From Zetaproteobacteria bacterium (lineage in GTDB: Bacteria; Pseudomonadota; Zetaproteobacteria; Mariprofundales; Mariprofundaceae), in NCBI GenBank assembly GCA_003696795.1, contig RFFT01000029.1, forward strand, positions 1 to 64,000: a stretch of DNA of 64,000 nt, in the 5' to 3' direction. Below, piece after piece: positions 8,763 to 16,532 of this stretch. Within the stretch, counting starts at the first letter, position 1. Each line of letters opens with the position of its first letter. The notes under the pieces were generated by a model, which searched no databases, was not told the DNA's origin, and saw only the letters and a list, made by a program, of their open reading frames with translations. The position numbers and the translations under genes were made by a program.

Positions 8763-11168
8763 TTATCCACCCCGGCCGGACAATTGCTCGCCCGCGCTAC
8801 CCACCAGCGTCGGCGTAATAAACAGCATCAACTCCACCCGCGTATCCTCTTTCTGGTTGCGTTGGAACAACTTGCCCAACAGAGGAATCTCGCTGAAAAA
8901 TGGGACGCTGTTTTTCGTATGCCCCACCGTCTTGGAGTAAATACCACCTAGCACGACCGTTTCACCATTGTCCACCAACAGCTTCGTGGTCAGCAGTTTC
9001 TTATCGATAATCGGATCGCCCCCTGGCACAAGCGTATTCGCCTGTGGCGTATCCTTGTGAATCTCGAGATTCATGATGATCTTGTTGTCCGCGGTGATCT
9101 GCGGTGTGGCGATCAAGCTCAGCTTGGCCTCGCGGGTCACCGTTGACGTCACCAAAATTCCCCCTTGGGCCGTGGTCTGCGTGAACGGAATCTCGATAAT
9201 CTGCTCAATGCGCGCCTGTTGGTTATTGCTGGTCAGCACGCGTGGATTGGACAACACCTTGATCTTCTGGTCCGCCTCGGCCGCCGAAAGCTCTAGATTC
9301 AGATTCAGCGCATTGCTCAGGGTGCCCAGGCTATAGCTGATCGCACCCGCAGGCCCCTGCGCCGGCAAATCGACCAGGTTGCCGCCGATACCACCTGTCA
9401 GCGTATGGCCAAACCGCTTGCCCACGGCCGCCGGGTTGGCATACGTGCCCCCCCATCTGACCCCCAAATCCCGGGTAAAGGCGTTCGTCGCTTCCACAAT
9501 GCGCGCCTCGATCAGCACTTGCTGCACCGGCTTGTCCAGCTCGGCGACCAGCCGTTTGATGTTTTCCACCCGCCAGGCGGTATCCGTCACGATCAAAATA
9601 TTGCTGCGCTTGTCCATCAGCAAAGAACCGCGCGGAGAAAGCAATGCCATGTTGCTGCTCTCGCTGGTGCCCGGCGCGGGCGCACCGGAGGCGGCAGCCT
9701 GTTCCGCCTTGCCGCCTCCGCCCTGCTTTCGCGCGCTTTCCAGCATCGCCTTGATATCTTCCACCGAGGCATAGCCCAGATGAATGAATTCGGTAACCAA
9801 CGGCTCCATATCCTGTGTTGCTTCGCGCGCCTTCATCCGCTCCTTGTACTCGCGTTGCAGCACATCCAGCGGAGCGATGCGCAGCACATTGCCCTGTTGA
9901 ACCTTACCCAAGCCTTTGGCCGCCAGAATCAAGTCCAGCGCTTGATCCCACGGAACATCCACCAAACGCATGGTCAACCGTCCACCCACATCATCGCCCA
10001 TGATGATGTTCAAGTCGCTCATCTCCGCGATTAAACGCAAGGCGTTGCGTATATCGATATCCTTGAAGTCGAAGCTCACCTTGCGCCCGTGATATGGCAA
10101 ACGCTCGCCCACCTTGCCAACTTCCTGCACAGGATGGAACGTCAGCGTCAGGACATTACCTGACTGGAACGAGGTCACGCGCGCCTCTTCACGCAGACGC
10201 GCCACAACCCGCACACCCTTGCCATGCTGATAACTGTCGATCTGCCCGACCGGCCCGGGAAAAGCGGACACATCGAGCGTACGCTCCAGCTTGCGTGCCA
10301 GTTTTGCCGCGGCGATATCGACGATCACCAATCCCTTGCGCTGGTGGACGTTGATATTCGCATCCGTGGATGCAGTGCGGATCACCAACTTGGGACTGTT
10401 GCCATTGGGCACATAATCCACCGCCTCTACCTGTTGCCCGCCCCGCCCCTGCGGCAAGCGCGCACCAAGCTGCAACACCCATTCCCCTTCGCCGCGCGCA
10501 ATCTGGCGATGCGCCGGCGCCGGTGTCGCCAACGTCACGACCATGCGCAACCGCTGACGAGCGCTGCCTACGGTAATCGCGCGCACATACTTGTCATCAT
10601 AGGAGAAATGTTCGCGCGCCAAACGCGACTCGCCCTGCCAGAAATCAACGATGATGGACTTTCCATCCTCGGTGACAAACAGGTTGTGATTGACATTCAT
10701 ATGCTCACCGCGCACATGCACTTCCGTACCATGCCCGGTGTTGCGCAACACGATATCTTTGATGATCGCGTGACCACCACGCGCATGCGACTTACCCTCA
10801 GCCAGTCGTAACTCCAGGTCCGCGCCCTGCTCATGCACGCGATACTGCGCCGTTTCGCTTAGCGCAAGCTCGATTCGAACCCCTTGTTCATCCTGCCGCC
10901 AGCGAATGGACCGCAACGCACCGTGTTGCGAAACCACTGGCGGTTGAATTCGATCAGCAAGGGTGGCGCCCGGCAGACGCAACACCAAACGATGCGGCGC
11001 GGACAACTCATAAACCCGATACTCCTGCGCTCGATCGAGATGCAAGCGCAGCAATGTGGCACCGCCTTCCGTGCGTACATCCGCCCCCGCAAGCTGTGCG
11101 GCATCCGCACCCACGGCAAGGCTACATAATGCCACCAGCAGGCAGCCCAGCTGCCACCATCTCATCAT
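8763..11168 (-). CDS. pilQ: Type IV pilus secretin PilQ with three AMIN domains
   Basis: Outer-membrane secretin through which the type IV pilus passes. The 801-aa protein has a signal peptide ending in GADA, then three AMIN-like beta domains (about 24-125, 135-240 and 255-360) that bind peptidoglycan. A secretin-TonB short domain follows (SFDFKDIDIRNALRLIAEMS, from about 370), then an N-domain (ITEFIHLGYASVED) and a C-terminal secretin channel (VLIEARIVEATNAFTRDLG to VPFFSEIPLLGKLF). A Gly/Ala-rich linker lies between the N-domain and the channel. It follows pilO by 2 bases; pilP is absent and may be compensated by the extra AMIN domain (inference). Confidence 0.95.
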   Translation of the reverse strand: MMRWWQLGCLLVALCSLAVGADAAQLAGADVRTEGGATLLRLHLDRAQEYRVYELSAPHRLVLRLPGATLADRIQPPVVSQHGALRSIRWRQDEQGVRIELALSETAQYRVHEQGADLELRLAEGKSHARGGHAIIKDIVLRNTGHGTEVHVRGEHMNVNHNLFVTEDGKSIIVDFWQGESRLAREHFSYDDKYVRAITVGSARQRLRMVVTLATPAPAHRQIARGEGEWVLQLGARLPQGRGGQQVEAVDYVPNGNSPKLVIRTASTDANINVHQRKGLVIVDIAAAKLARKLERTLDVSAFPGPVGQIDSYQHGKGVRVVARLREEARVTSFQSGNVLTLTFHPVQEVGKVGERLPYHGRKVSFDFKDIDIRNALRLIAEMSDLNIIMGDDVGGRLTMRLVDVPWDQALDLILAAKGLGKVQQGNVLRIAPLDVLQREYKERMKAREATQDMEPLVTEFIHLGYASVEDIKAMLESARKQGGGGKAEQAAASGAPAPGTSESSNMALLSPRGSLLMDKRSNILIVTDTAWRVENIKRLVAELDKPVQQVLIEARIVEATNAFTRDLGVRWGGTYANPAAVGKRFGHTLTGGIGGNLVDLPAQGPAGAISYSLGTLSNALNLNLELSAAEADQKIKVLSNPRVLTSNNQQARIEQIIEIPFTQTTAQGGILVTSTVTREAKLSLIATPQITADNKIIMNLEIHKDTPQANTLVPGGDPIIDKKLLTTKLLVDNGETVVLGGIYSKTVGHTKNSVPFFSEIPLLGKLFQRNQKEDTRVELMLFITPTLVGSAGEQLSGRGG

Positions 11169-11170
11169 GA

Positions 11171-11821
11171 CTACCTCCTCTGCCTTTGCCGCGCGCCGTG
11201 CCTCTTTCCCTTGGCGGGGGCGGATTTCGACGGCTCCACGAAGCGATAGGTTACCACCTGCCCGGACACTTCCAACGCATCCCTGCCCTTGCCTCGCTGG
11301 ATCGACAGTTCCTTCACCTCGACGATGCGCGGCATCTCACCCACCCGCTTGAGAAACGACAGCAATTGCTTGAAGCTTCCCGACAACGAGATCGCAACCG
11401 GAACCTCGGCGTACAACTCCCGCCGCACCTCCGGCTGGGGCGCAAAGGTACTGAACTCCAACCCCGCATCCTTGCCCGCCCAGGACACATCCGCGAGCAA
11501 GGTATCAATCTGCGACTTCTTCGGCAGCATATTCAGCGCAAGCTGAAGGTCGTGTCGCAACTGCTCGTACTCTTGCTTCTTTTCCGGCAGCTTGCTGGCC
11601 AGCTTTTGATGGTGTGCAAGCTTGTCGCGCTGTTGCTGCACCTGCTCGCGCAGGGTATCCATTTCCTCCTGTAATGGCATCCAGAGCAAACTGTCATACA
11701 ATCCAGCAAGCAGAACCAGACCGACAAGCAACGCCAACACCTTCTGCCGCATCGGATAACCGAGCAAGGGCCGGCAAGCATCAAGCAGACGATCAAGCTG
11801 CGACGACAGGCGCTCCATCAT
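11171..11821 (-). CDS. pilO: Type IV pilus alignment protein PilO
   Basis: Inner-membrane, mostly periplasmic subunit that pairs with PilN in the pilus alignment complex between PilM and the PilQ secretin. The 216-aa protein has one N-terminal membrane helix (about 28-48), a coiled coil (REQVQQQRDKLAHHQKLASK) and a ferredoxin-like domain with SLSGSFKQLLSFLKRVGEMPRI, a PilO hallmark. The C-terminal 20 residues are Lys/Arg-rich. It overlaps pilN by 4 bases. Confidence 0.92.
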   Translation of the reverse strand: MMERLSSQLDRLLDACRPLLGYPMRQKVLALLVGLVLLAGLYDSLLWMPLQEEMDTLREQVQQQRDKLAHHQKLASKLPEKKQEYEQLRHDLQLALNMLPKKSQIDTLLADVSWAGKDAGLEFSTFAPQPEVRRELYAEVPVAISLSGSFKQLLSFLKRVGEMPRIVEVKELSIQRGKGRDALEVSGQVVTYRFVEPSKSAPAKGKRHGARQRQRR

Positions 11822-12399
11822 CGTACCTTTCCTTGCCGCGTTGCAACCTGCGTCTCCTTGCCGCCGGCACGGGAGAGCAGCAGCTTGAATTCTCGCACAT
11901 TGTGACCCGCGACCCGCTGACGGGTAATGCCTTGCAAGCGAACCTCGGCAAACAGCGCCGATGCATCCAGGCGACGCATCAGGACAGCCACCGCCTTGTT
12001 ACTCTCCGCTCGCCCCGTCAACTGGATATGGTGCCCCTGGTCCTGCAACGACAGCAGCCAAACATCGTCCGGTATGCGCCGCGCAATCTCATGCAGGGCC
12101 AGCAGGACACGGAACCGACCGGTTTGCAATTGATCCACCAAACGCAACTTGCTTTCCACTTCTCGGCGCAGGCGCTCAATATTCCTAATCTCTCCAATTT
12201 TGCGCTCAATCGCTCGGTTTTTGGCTTGCAGCGAGGTCAACTCCCTCTGCATGGCATCCATCCGCGCCTGAGAGAACAGATGCCAGCTTGTCAACAGCAG
12301 CAGAAAGATCAGCAGTACGCCACCACCCACCAACAACTCGCGAAGCACCTGTCGGCGGCGCAATGCCGCCCGATACGGCAACAGATTGATGCGAATCAT
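11818..12399 (-). CDS. pilN: Type IV pilus assembly protein PilN
   Basis: Bitopic membrane protein that binds PilM through its cytoplasmic N-terminus and PilO through its periplasmic part. The N-terminal IRINLLPYR motif is the conserved PilM-binding peptide. A membrane helix follows at about 24-42, then a coiled coil and a fimbrial-assembly domain. The 193-aa length is normal. It overlaps pilM and pilO by 4 bases each, indicating translational coupling. Confidence 0.95.
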   Translation of the reverse strand: MIRINLLPYRAALRRRQVLRELLVGGGVLLIFLLLLTSWHLFSQARMDAMQRELTSLQAKNRAIERKIGEIRNIERLRREVESKLRLVDQLQTGRFRVLLALHEIARRIPDDVWLLSLQDQGHHIQLTGRAESNKAVAVLMRRLDASALFAEVRLQGITRQRVAGHNVREFKLLLSRAGGKETQVATRQGKVR

Positions 12400-13457
12400 G
12401 GCTGCTCACCAGAGCGCAACGCCAACCCCAGCGCCTCAATCATGCGTGGCCCTTGGCGACGCACCTCAATCGGATCAAAGCCCTTGTCATTCGGCAAGGC
12501 AATCGTTGGGAACGGCTGTAGCAGATCCAGCTCAATGTCCAGCCGCATCGCCAGCGCCTCGATCAGATTCGGCTGCAAAGCCGCACCGCCACTTAGCAGC
12601 ATGCGCGACACCGGTTGAGAATGGTTCGCCGCATAGAAATCCAATGCGCGCAGGATTTCCGCGGCCACCTGCTCATGATAGCGCTCGGCAGCGGCTGCCG
12701 GAATGGCGGCGGGATCTTCCAGCTTCAACTGTTCCGCCTGCTGAAAACTCATTCCGGTTTCCTTTTGGATCGCTTGGGTTAGGTCATTCCCGCCAATAAA
12801 ATGATCCCGCACAAAGGTGGTGCGCCCATCAACCAGGATATTGACATGCAACAAGGCGCCGCCGATGTCCACCAATGCGATTGCCTGCCCCGCCCCCGCG
12901 CGCTGAGCATTCCCAATAAGCTCCGCCATATTCTGAATGGCCAACACAGCACAATCCACACACACGAGATCCAGTCCCGCAGAGTCAAGCAATTGCTGAT
13001 ATTCCTCGACCAGCCCTTTCTTGCACACGGCCAACAACACGTCCATATGCCCCTCTTCATGCTCGGATGGACCGAGCACATGAAAGTCGAGGTTCAATTC
13101 ATCAATATCATAGGGAACATACTGATCGGCCTCATAGGCGATCTGGCCTTCGAGGTCGAGTTCGCTCATTTCCGGCAGGGTGATGGTCTTGATGATCACC
13201 GCATTTCCGGACACACCTATCGCGACGCGTCGCGTCGTCGTACCGGCCTTATCAAGCACTCGGCGCACAGCCTCGCCGACCAACTGCGCATCTTTGATCG
13301 CGCTTTCCACAATCGCCCCGGGAGGCAAAGGCTCGATGGCGGCGGCCTCAAGCACATAACCGCCACCGGAACCATCGCGCAGCTCGGCAAGCTTGATGGA
13401 GGCTGCGCCAATATCCAGCCCCACCAATGGCTTGCCCTTGCCTGCAAACAATGACAT
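12396..13457 (-). CDS. pilM: Type IV pilus assembly ATPase-like protein PilM
   Basis: Actin/FtsA-like cytoplasmic protein of the pilus alignment complex. The 353-aa protein has the phosphate-binding LVGLDIGAASIKLAEL near residue 15, SELDLEGQIAYEADQYVPYD, LVDIGGALLHVNI and a C-terminal MLLSGGAALQPNL motif typical of the actin fold. The start at 13457 (MSLFAG) is preceded by a GGGAGGG run; an in-frame ATG 12 bases upstream at 13469 is an alternative. It is the first gene of the pilMNOQ-aroB run on this strand. Confidence 0.94.
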   Translation of the reverse strand: MSLFAGKGKPLVGLDIGAASIKLAELRDGSGGGYVLEAAAIEPLPPGAIVESAIKDAQLVGEAVRRVLDKAGTTTRRVAIGVSGNAVIIKTITLPEMSELDLEGQIAYEADQYVPYDIDELNLDFHVLGPSEHEEGHMDVLLAVCKKGLVEEYQQLLDSAGLDLVCVDCAVLAIQNMAELIGNAQRAGAGQAIALVDIGGALLHVNILVDGRTTFVRDHFIGGNDLTQAIQKETGMSFQQAEQLKLEDPAAIPAAAAERYHEQVAAEILRALDFYAANHSQPVSRMLLSGGAALQPNLIEALAMRLDIELDLLQPFPTIALPNDKGFDPIEVRRQGPRMIEALGLALRSGEQP

Positions 13458-13540
13458 CGACCCTCCCATCCCTCGCCATGCAGATCAGCGAAGCTCACGC
13501 AACATAACGCAGGAGGGAAGGCGACGTCAACGATAGTGGG

Positions 13541-14071
13541 CTATTGGCCGAGAATCGAACGAATCTCCCTTGGCGTGGCATGCGTACGGCTGCTGCCGCA
13601 TACCGTACCACCCGTGCCTACCTCCGAACTGCTCGTAGCATCATCCGACGACTTGTCTTTACCATCATCACTGTCCGACGACTTGTCTTTACCATCATCA
13701 CTGTCCGACGACTTGTCTTTGTCATCATCACTGTCCGACGACTTGTCTTTGTCATCATCGCTGTCCGATGACTTGTCTTTGCCATCATCGCTATCTGACG
13801 ACTTGTCATCCGACGTTGAACCACTGCCAGCACTGCTGCAGCCGGATTTGCCCAATGTGCCATCACTGCACACGCAATTCTCTATGCCGCTTGGGCACTG
13901 ACATGAGTAGCTGTCATCACTTTCGCTATCCTTATCGCTCGAAGCATCCGTACCCTTACCATCCTTCGACCCATCTGACGCTTGGGCCGGAGCGACCCAC
14001 TCGCCACCAACCGGATGCCAAGCCAAAAAACCCAACGCCAACATGGCCACGAACAGGAAACCTTGCTTCAT
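13541..14071 (-). CDS. Secreted Ser/Asp-repeat protein between the minor-pilin and pilM genes
   Basis: Not recognised as a known family. The 176-aa product has a signal peptide (hydrophobic to about residue 17, likely cleavage after APAQA), a Ser/Asp-rich segment, a Cys cluster (five Cys from CQCPSG to KSGC) and then five perfect-phase 10-residue repeats of the form KDKSSDSDDG/D. A C-terminal segment has one more Cys and ends in REIRSILGQ. A GGGAGGTGAAAC ribosome-binding site supports the ATG. Composition is extremely acidic and unlike its neighbours. It sits on the pilus strand where pilY1 or pilE is often found, so a surface or pilus-linked role is possible (inference). Confidence 0.75.
   Translation of the reverse strand: MKQGFLFVAMLALGFLAWHPVGGEWVAPAQASDGSKDGKGTDASSDKDSESDDSYSCQCPSGIENCVCSDGTLGKSGCSSAGSGSTSDDKSSDSDDGKDKSSDSDDDKDKSSDSDDDKDKSSDSDDGKDKSSDSDDGKDKSSDDATSSSEVGTGGTVCGSSRTHATPREIRSILGQ
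13651..13800 (-). repeat. Five tandem 30-bp repeats coding Ser/Asp decapeptides
   Basis: Five head-to-tail 30-base units at 13651, 13681, 13711, 13741 and 13771, followed by a truncated half unit to 13815. Units differ only by a few third-position changes (acc/gtc/gcc and atc/gct positions), so the array is recent or kept uniform by recombination. The length is a multiple of 3, so copy-number changes would preserve the reading frame of the secreted protein. Confidence 0.97.
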
Positions 14072-14139
14072 GTTTCACCTCCCGAGAGACATACTTGCAG
14101 GCAGCCTAACACTTTGGACATATTGAACCGTGATCCCGG

Positions 14140-15033
14140 TCACATTATCACCGCACGCAAAATGGAAACAGGGTGACCGTCCACATAACCAATCGCGTAT
14201 GCGACAAGACCATAACTGTTCAACCATTGTCCCGTGTGCGCATCACAGGCTTGTGCCTGCACAAACGCTGCATCCGCCGCGTTGCATGGACATGAAGGCA
14301 AACTCCCGCCCGCACACGCCGTCGGCTGTGTGCCGCCATACAACGAGGATGGATCCAGCGCAAAGATCTCGATATCCCTACTGGCCGTGCCTGCGGTCAA
14401 CCACACCACAGCGCCGTTGTTCGGCACATCCTCGCCCACGACAGGCGGTGAACGATGCGGCAAGCGGGGGATACTCGCGCTGATGACACCGGAACTATTC
14501 ATTTCCAGCTTGATGTAACGAGGCAAACGCGCACTAATCCCGTCCATGAGCGGCATCACCCGTTGATCGGGGGGGAGCGAGAAATCGATACAGTTGCTGA
14601 ACGAAGCCGAACTTTCCACGCAGACAGCCCGATCCTGCATCGGGGTATTGTCAAAGTACATAAGCTGCCCTTTCTTGCCTGCCCCCGAACTCGCAATCGT
14701 CGTTGGACCCGGATACCATGGATAGGCGAACAACTCGCTATAATCTCCAACGCTGCCGGCATTGGAGGGAAACGGCGGCTCGCCGAACGATGTCTGATAG
14801 GTTCCACCTGGACTATAGCTGTCCAGCTCTGCGTCATGATTCAATGCCCAGGCGAGATAATGGATGCCAGCCTCGGCAAAATAGAACCCCTGTGTTGCGC
14901 GCTGTGCCGCCGCACTGGTCTGCACGCCGGCACGACTCACGAAATACAGCCCGAGACCGAGCAAGGTAAGCAAGGTAAGAACAATCAACGACATGGGCAA
15001 CACAAACCCCGCCTCGCGTCGCATACCCCTCAT
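14140..15033 (-). CDS. pilX: PilX-like minor pilin / assembly protein
   Basis: Minor pilin-like protein with an uncleaved or class III-type N-terminus: MRGMRREAGFVLPMSLIVLTL followed by a hydrophobic helix and GFYFAEAG, the arrangement of the PilX N-terminal domain. The 297-aa protein is larger than P. aeruginosa PilX (about 195) and its C-terminal part contains several Cys pairs (CAGG, CPCN). The ATG at 15033 has GGAGGAATTAGC upstream; a frame extending to 15165 is in pilW. It is the last pilin-type gene of the fimT-pilV-pilW-pilX run. Confidence 0.82.
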   Translation of the reverse strand: MRGMRREAGFVLPMSLIVLTLLTLLGLGLYFVSRAGVQTSAAAQRATQGFYFAEAGIHYLAWALNHDAELDSYSPGGTYQTSFGEPPFPSNAGSVGDYSELFAYPWYPGPTTIASSGAGKKGQLMYFDNTPMQDRAVCVESSASFSNCIDFSLPPDQRVMPLMDGISARLPRYIKLEMNSSGVISASIPRLPHRSPPVVGEDVPNNGAVVWLTAGTASRDIEIFALDPSSLYGGTQPTACAGGSLPSCPCNAADAAFVQAQACDAHTGQWLNSYGLVAYAIGYVDGHPVSILRAVIM

Positions 15034-15034
15034 G

Positions 15035-15541
15035 CTAATTCCTCCTGCGCACCTTGAACGAAAGCGAAATCGTTCGCGGCTGTCGATCCTTGCCGATATA
15101 GCGCCCCTGCAAACTGATCGTCCAAGTGCTCGCCGATTGCGCCACTTGCAGACCGTTCGCACCATCGAGATCGCGGATCAGCTCCTGACACCCGCCTGCA
15201 AGGCTCGGTCGGTCCCAACAAATGCGGTTCTGTGCTGCATCCAGCCGAAACGCCCCGTTCGCACTAGCCACGCTATCACAGCCAGTCGGCAGGACGCTGG
15301 TCGAGTCCAACGGCTGATAAATCAATTCCGCATTCGTAGCGTTCCAACATATTCCCTGCGCGGTGCGCAATTCACCCTGCATGATTTGACTCGCAAGGTA
15401 TAGGTCACCCATACGCTCGTTGCGCGCGATCTCGGCGCGACCGCTGCCGGCGGCAGACACATACACCAGCACAATGCCACCCAGAATCACCACCCCCGCC
15501 AGCATGGCAACCAGCAACTCGACCAGGGTATATCCACGCAC
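15035..15541 (-). CDS. pilW: PilW-like minor pilin
   Basis: Minor pilin with a short leader cut after MRG, leaving a mature N-terminus YTLVELLVAMLAGVVILG with the conserved Glu5, followed by a membrane helix. The 168-aa length is short for PilW (usually 250 or more), but position between pilV and pilX and the PilW-like ERMGDLYLASQIMQGELR segment support the call. Four Cys residues could form disulfides. It starts 2 bases after the end of pilV on the minus strand and ends 1 base before the pilX start. Confidence 0.82.
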   Translation of the reverse strand: MRGYTLVELLVAMLAGVVILGGIVLVYVSAAGSGRAEIARNERMGDLYLASQIMQGELRTAQGICWNATNAELIYQPLDSTSVLPTGCDSVASANGAFRLDAAQNRICWDRPSLAGGCQELIRDLDGANGLQVAQSASTWTISLQGRYIGKDRQPRTISLSFKVRRRN

Positions 15542-15543
15542 GG

Positions 15544-16050
15544 CTACTTCACCTCCGAAACATGGAGCAGAAACACCGAATGAAGGCGACCCGCATCCTT
15601 GGAGGCATTCCCCGTCTTCTTGTGATACCAGGACACTTTGACTGTTTTCACCTTGGGCACCAAGGTCAGGCCGGCCACACCCGTCAACGCCGCAAGCGCC
15701 GGTGTGGCACCGGGCATCGGCGCACTCAACCCCTGCTCGTTCGCCTCAATATTAAAAGTCACATGCACCAAGGGAGAAATGCAACTGGACGTCAGCGGAT
15801 AGCTCGATGCGTTCTGGGCCGCCGCACTCGAACAATCGCTCCGCAACGAAGGAAAATTATCGTTCGCATCAGCCTGCCATTCCTCCAGCAACGATTCCGC
15901 AAGATGTACCGCCGCAATCCGCTCACGGGCCAGCTCGCCCTGATCCAGCATCGACAAGGTAAAAGCGCCCAAAGCCAACAGAGCAACCATGCTCACCAAC
16001 ATGGCAACCATCACCTCCACCAAACCAAACCCACGTATGTCCGCCGTCAT
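15544..16050 (-). CDS. pilV: PilV-like minor pilin
   Basis: Type IV minor pilin with leader MTADIRG and mature N-terminus FGLVEVMVAMLVSMVALLAL containing the conserved Glu5 and the VEVMVA signature of PilV. The 168-aa length fits. The 3' half has paired Cys residues. Overlaps the fimT-like gene by 4 bases. Minor pilins of this set prime pilus assembly in the inner membrane. Confidence 0.85.
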   Translation of the reverse strand: MTADIRGFGLVEVMVAMLVSMVALLALGAFTLSMLDQGELARERIAAVHLAESLLEEWQADANDNFPSLRSDCSSAAAQNASSYPLTSSCISPLVHVTFNIEANEQGLSAPMPGATPALAALTGVAGLTLVPKVKTVKVSWYHKKTGNASKDAGRLHSVFLLHVSEVK

Positions 16051-16532
16051 AGATAAGCCCTGCCAATCGCATTCAAGGTGATCTTACGCTGGGTGCCATG
16101 CACATCCAGCGTAATCGAGCCGAAATTCACGGTACCACGACTGGTGAACGTGCGCGTGGTCGTTGGAGACAGGCTGATCGCCGGATCAAACTGGGTCAAA
16201 TCGATGGACTGGTTCCGGCAACGCGTACAGCTACCCGTTGTATCCGCATCGAACACATAACCTTGACTGGTGAAGGTAATGCGCACCTGACGGTTTTCAG
16301 ATACGGCCAGCGACCTAGCCTGTTTCAGATGGGACAACAGCATGCTCGCCGCGCTGCGCACCGCCTGCTGACGCTGCCAAGATGCCACCGCTGGCAACGC
16401 GATGGCCAGCGCAATGCCAAGAATGGCCACCACCATCAGCAATTCCAGCAGGGTGAATCCATGTTCGCCTTGCCTGCCCCATGGCCTTCGGCCTAGATTC
16501 GCCGCAATGCGCATTTTCCTCATCATGTTCAA
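16047..16532 (-). CDS. fimT: FimT/GspH-like pseudopilin
   Basis: Prepilin of the FimT/FimU/GspH family: leader ending in GEHG, mature N-terminus FTLLELLMVVAILGIALAIA with Glu5, and a C-terminal GspH-like domain with CTRCRN and a Gly/Thr-rich end (TLDVHGTQRKITLNAIGRAYL region). Length 161 aa with the ATG at 16532; the in-frame ATG at 16514 would give a 19-residue leader and is also plausible. The 5' end overlaps the divergent ponA start (16507), so the two genes share a compact head-to-head region. Confidence 0.85.
   Translation of the reverse strand: MNMMRKMRIAANLGRRPWGRQGEHGFTLLELLMVVAILGIALAIALPAVASWQRQQAVRSAASMLLSHLKQARSLAVSENRQVRITFTSQGYVFDADTTGSCTRCRNQSIDLTQFDPAISLSPTTTRTFTSRGTVNFGSITLDVHGTQRKITLNAIGRAYL

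Noticed and set aside
13651-13800. 30-bp tandem repeats as a possible CRISPR array
   Set aside because: The units are directly adjacent with no spacers, are multiples of three, and are translated in frame within a secreted protein.
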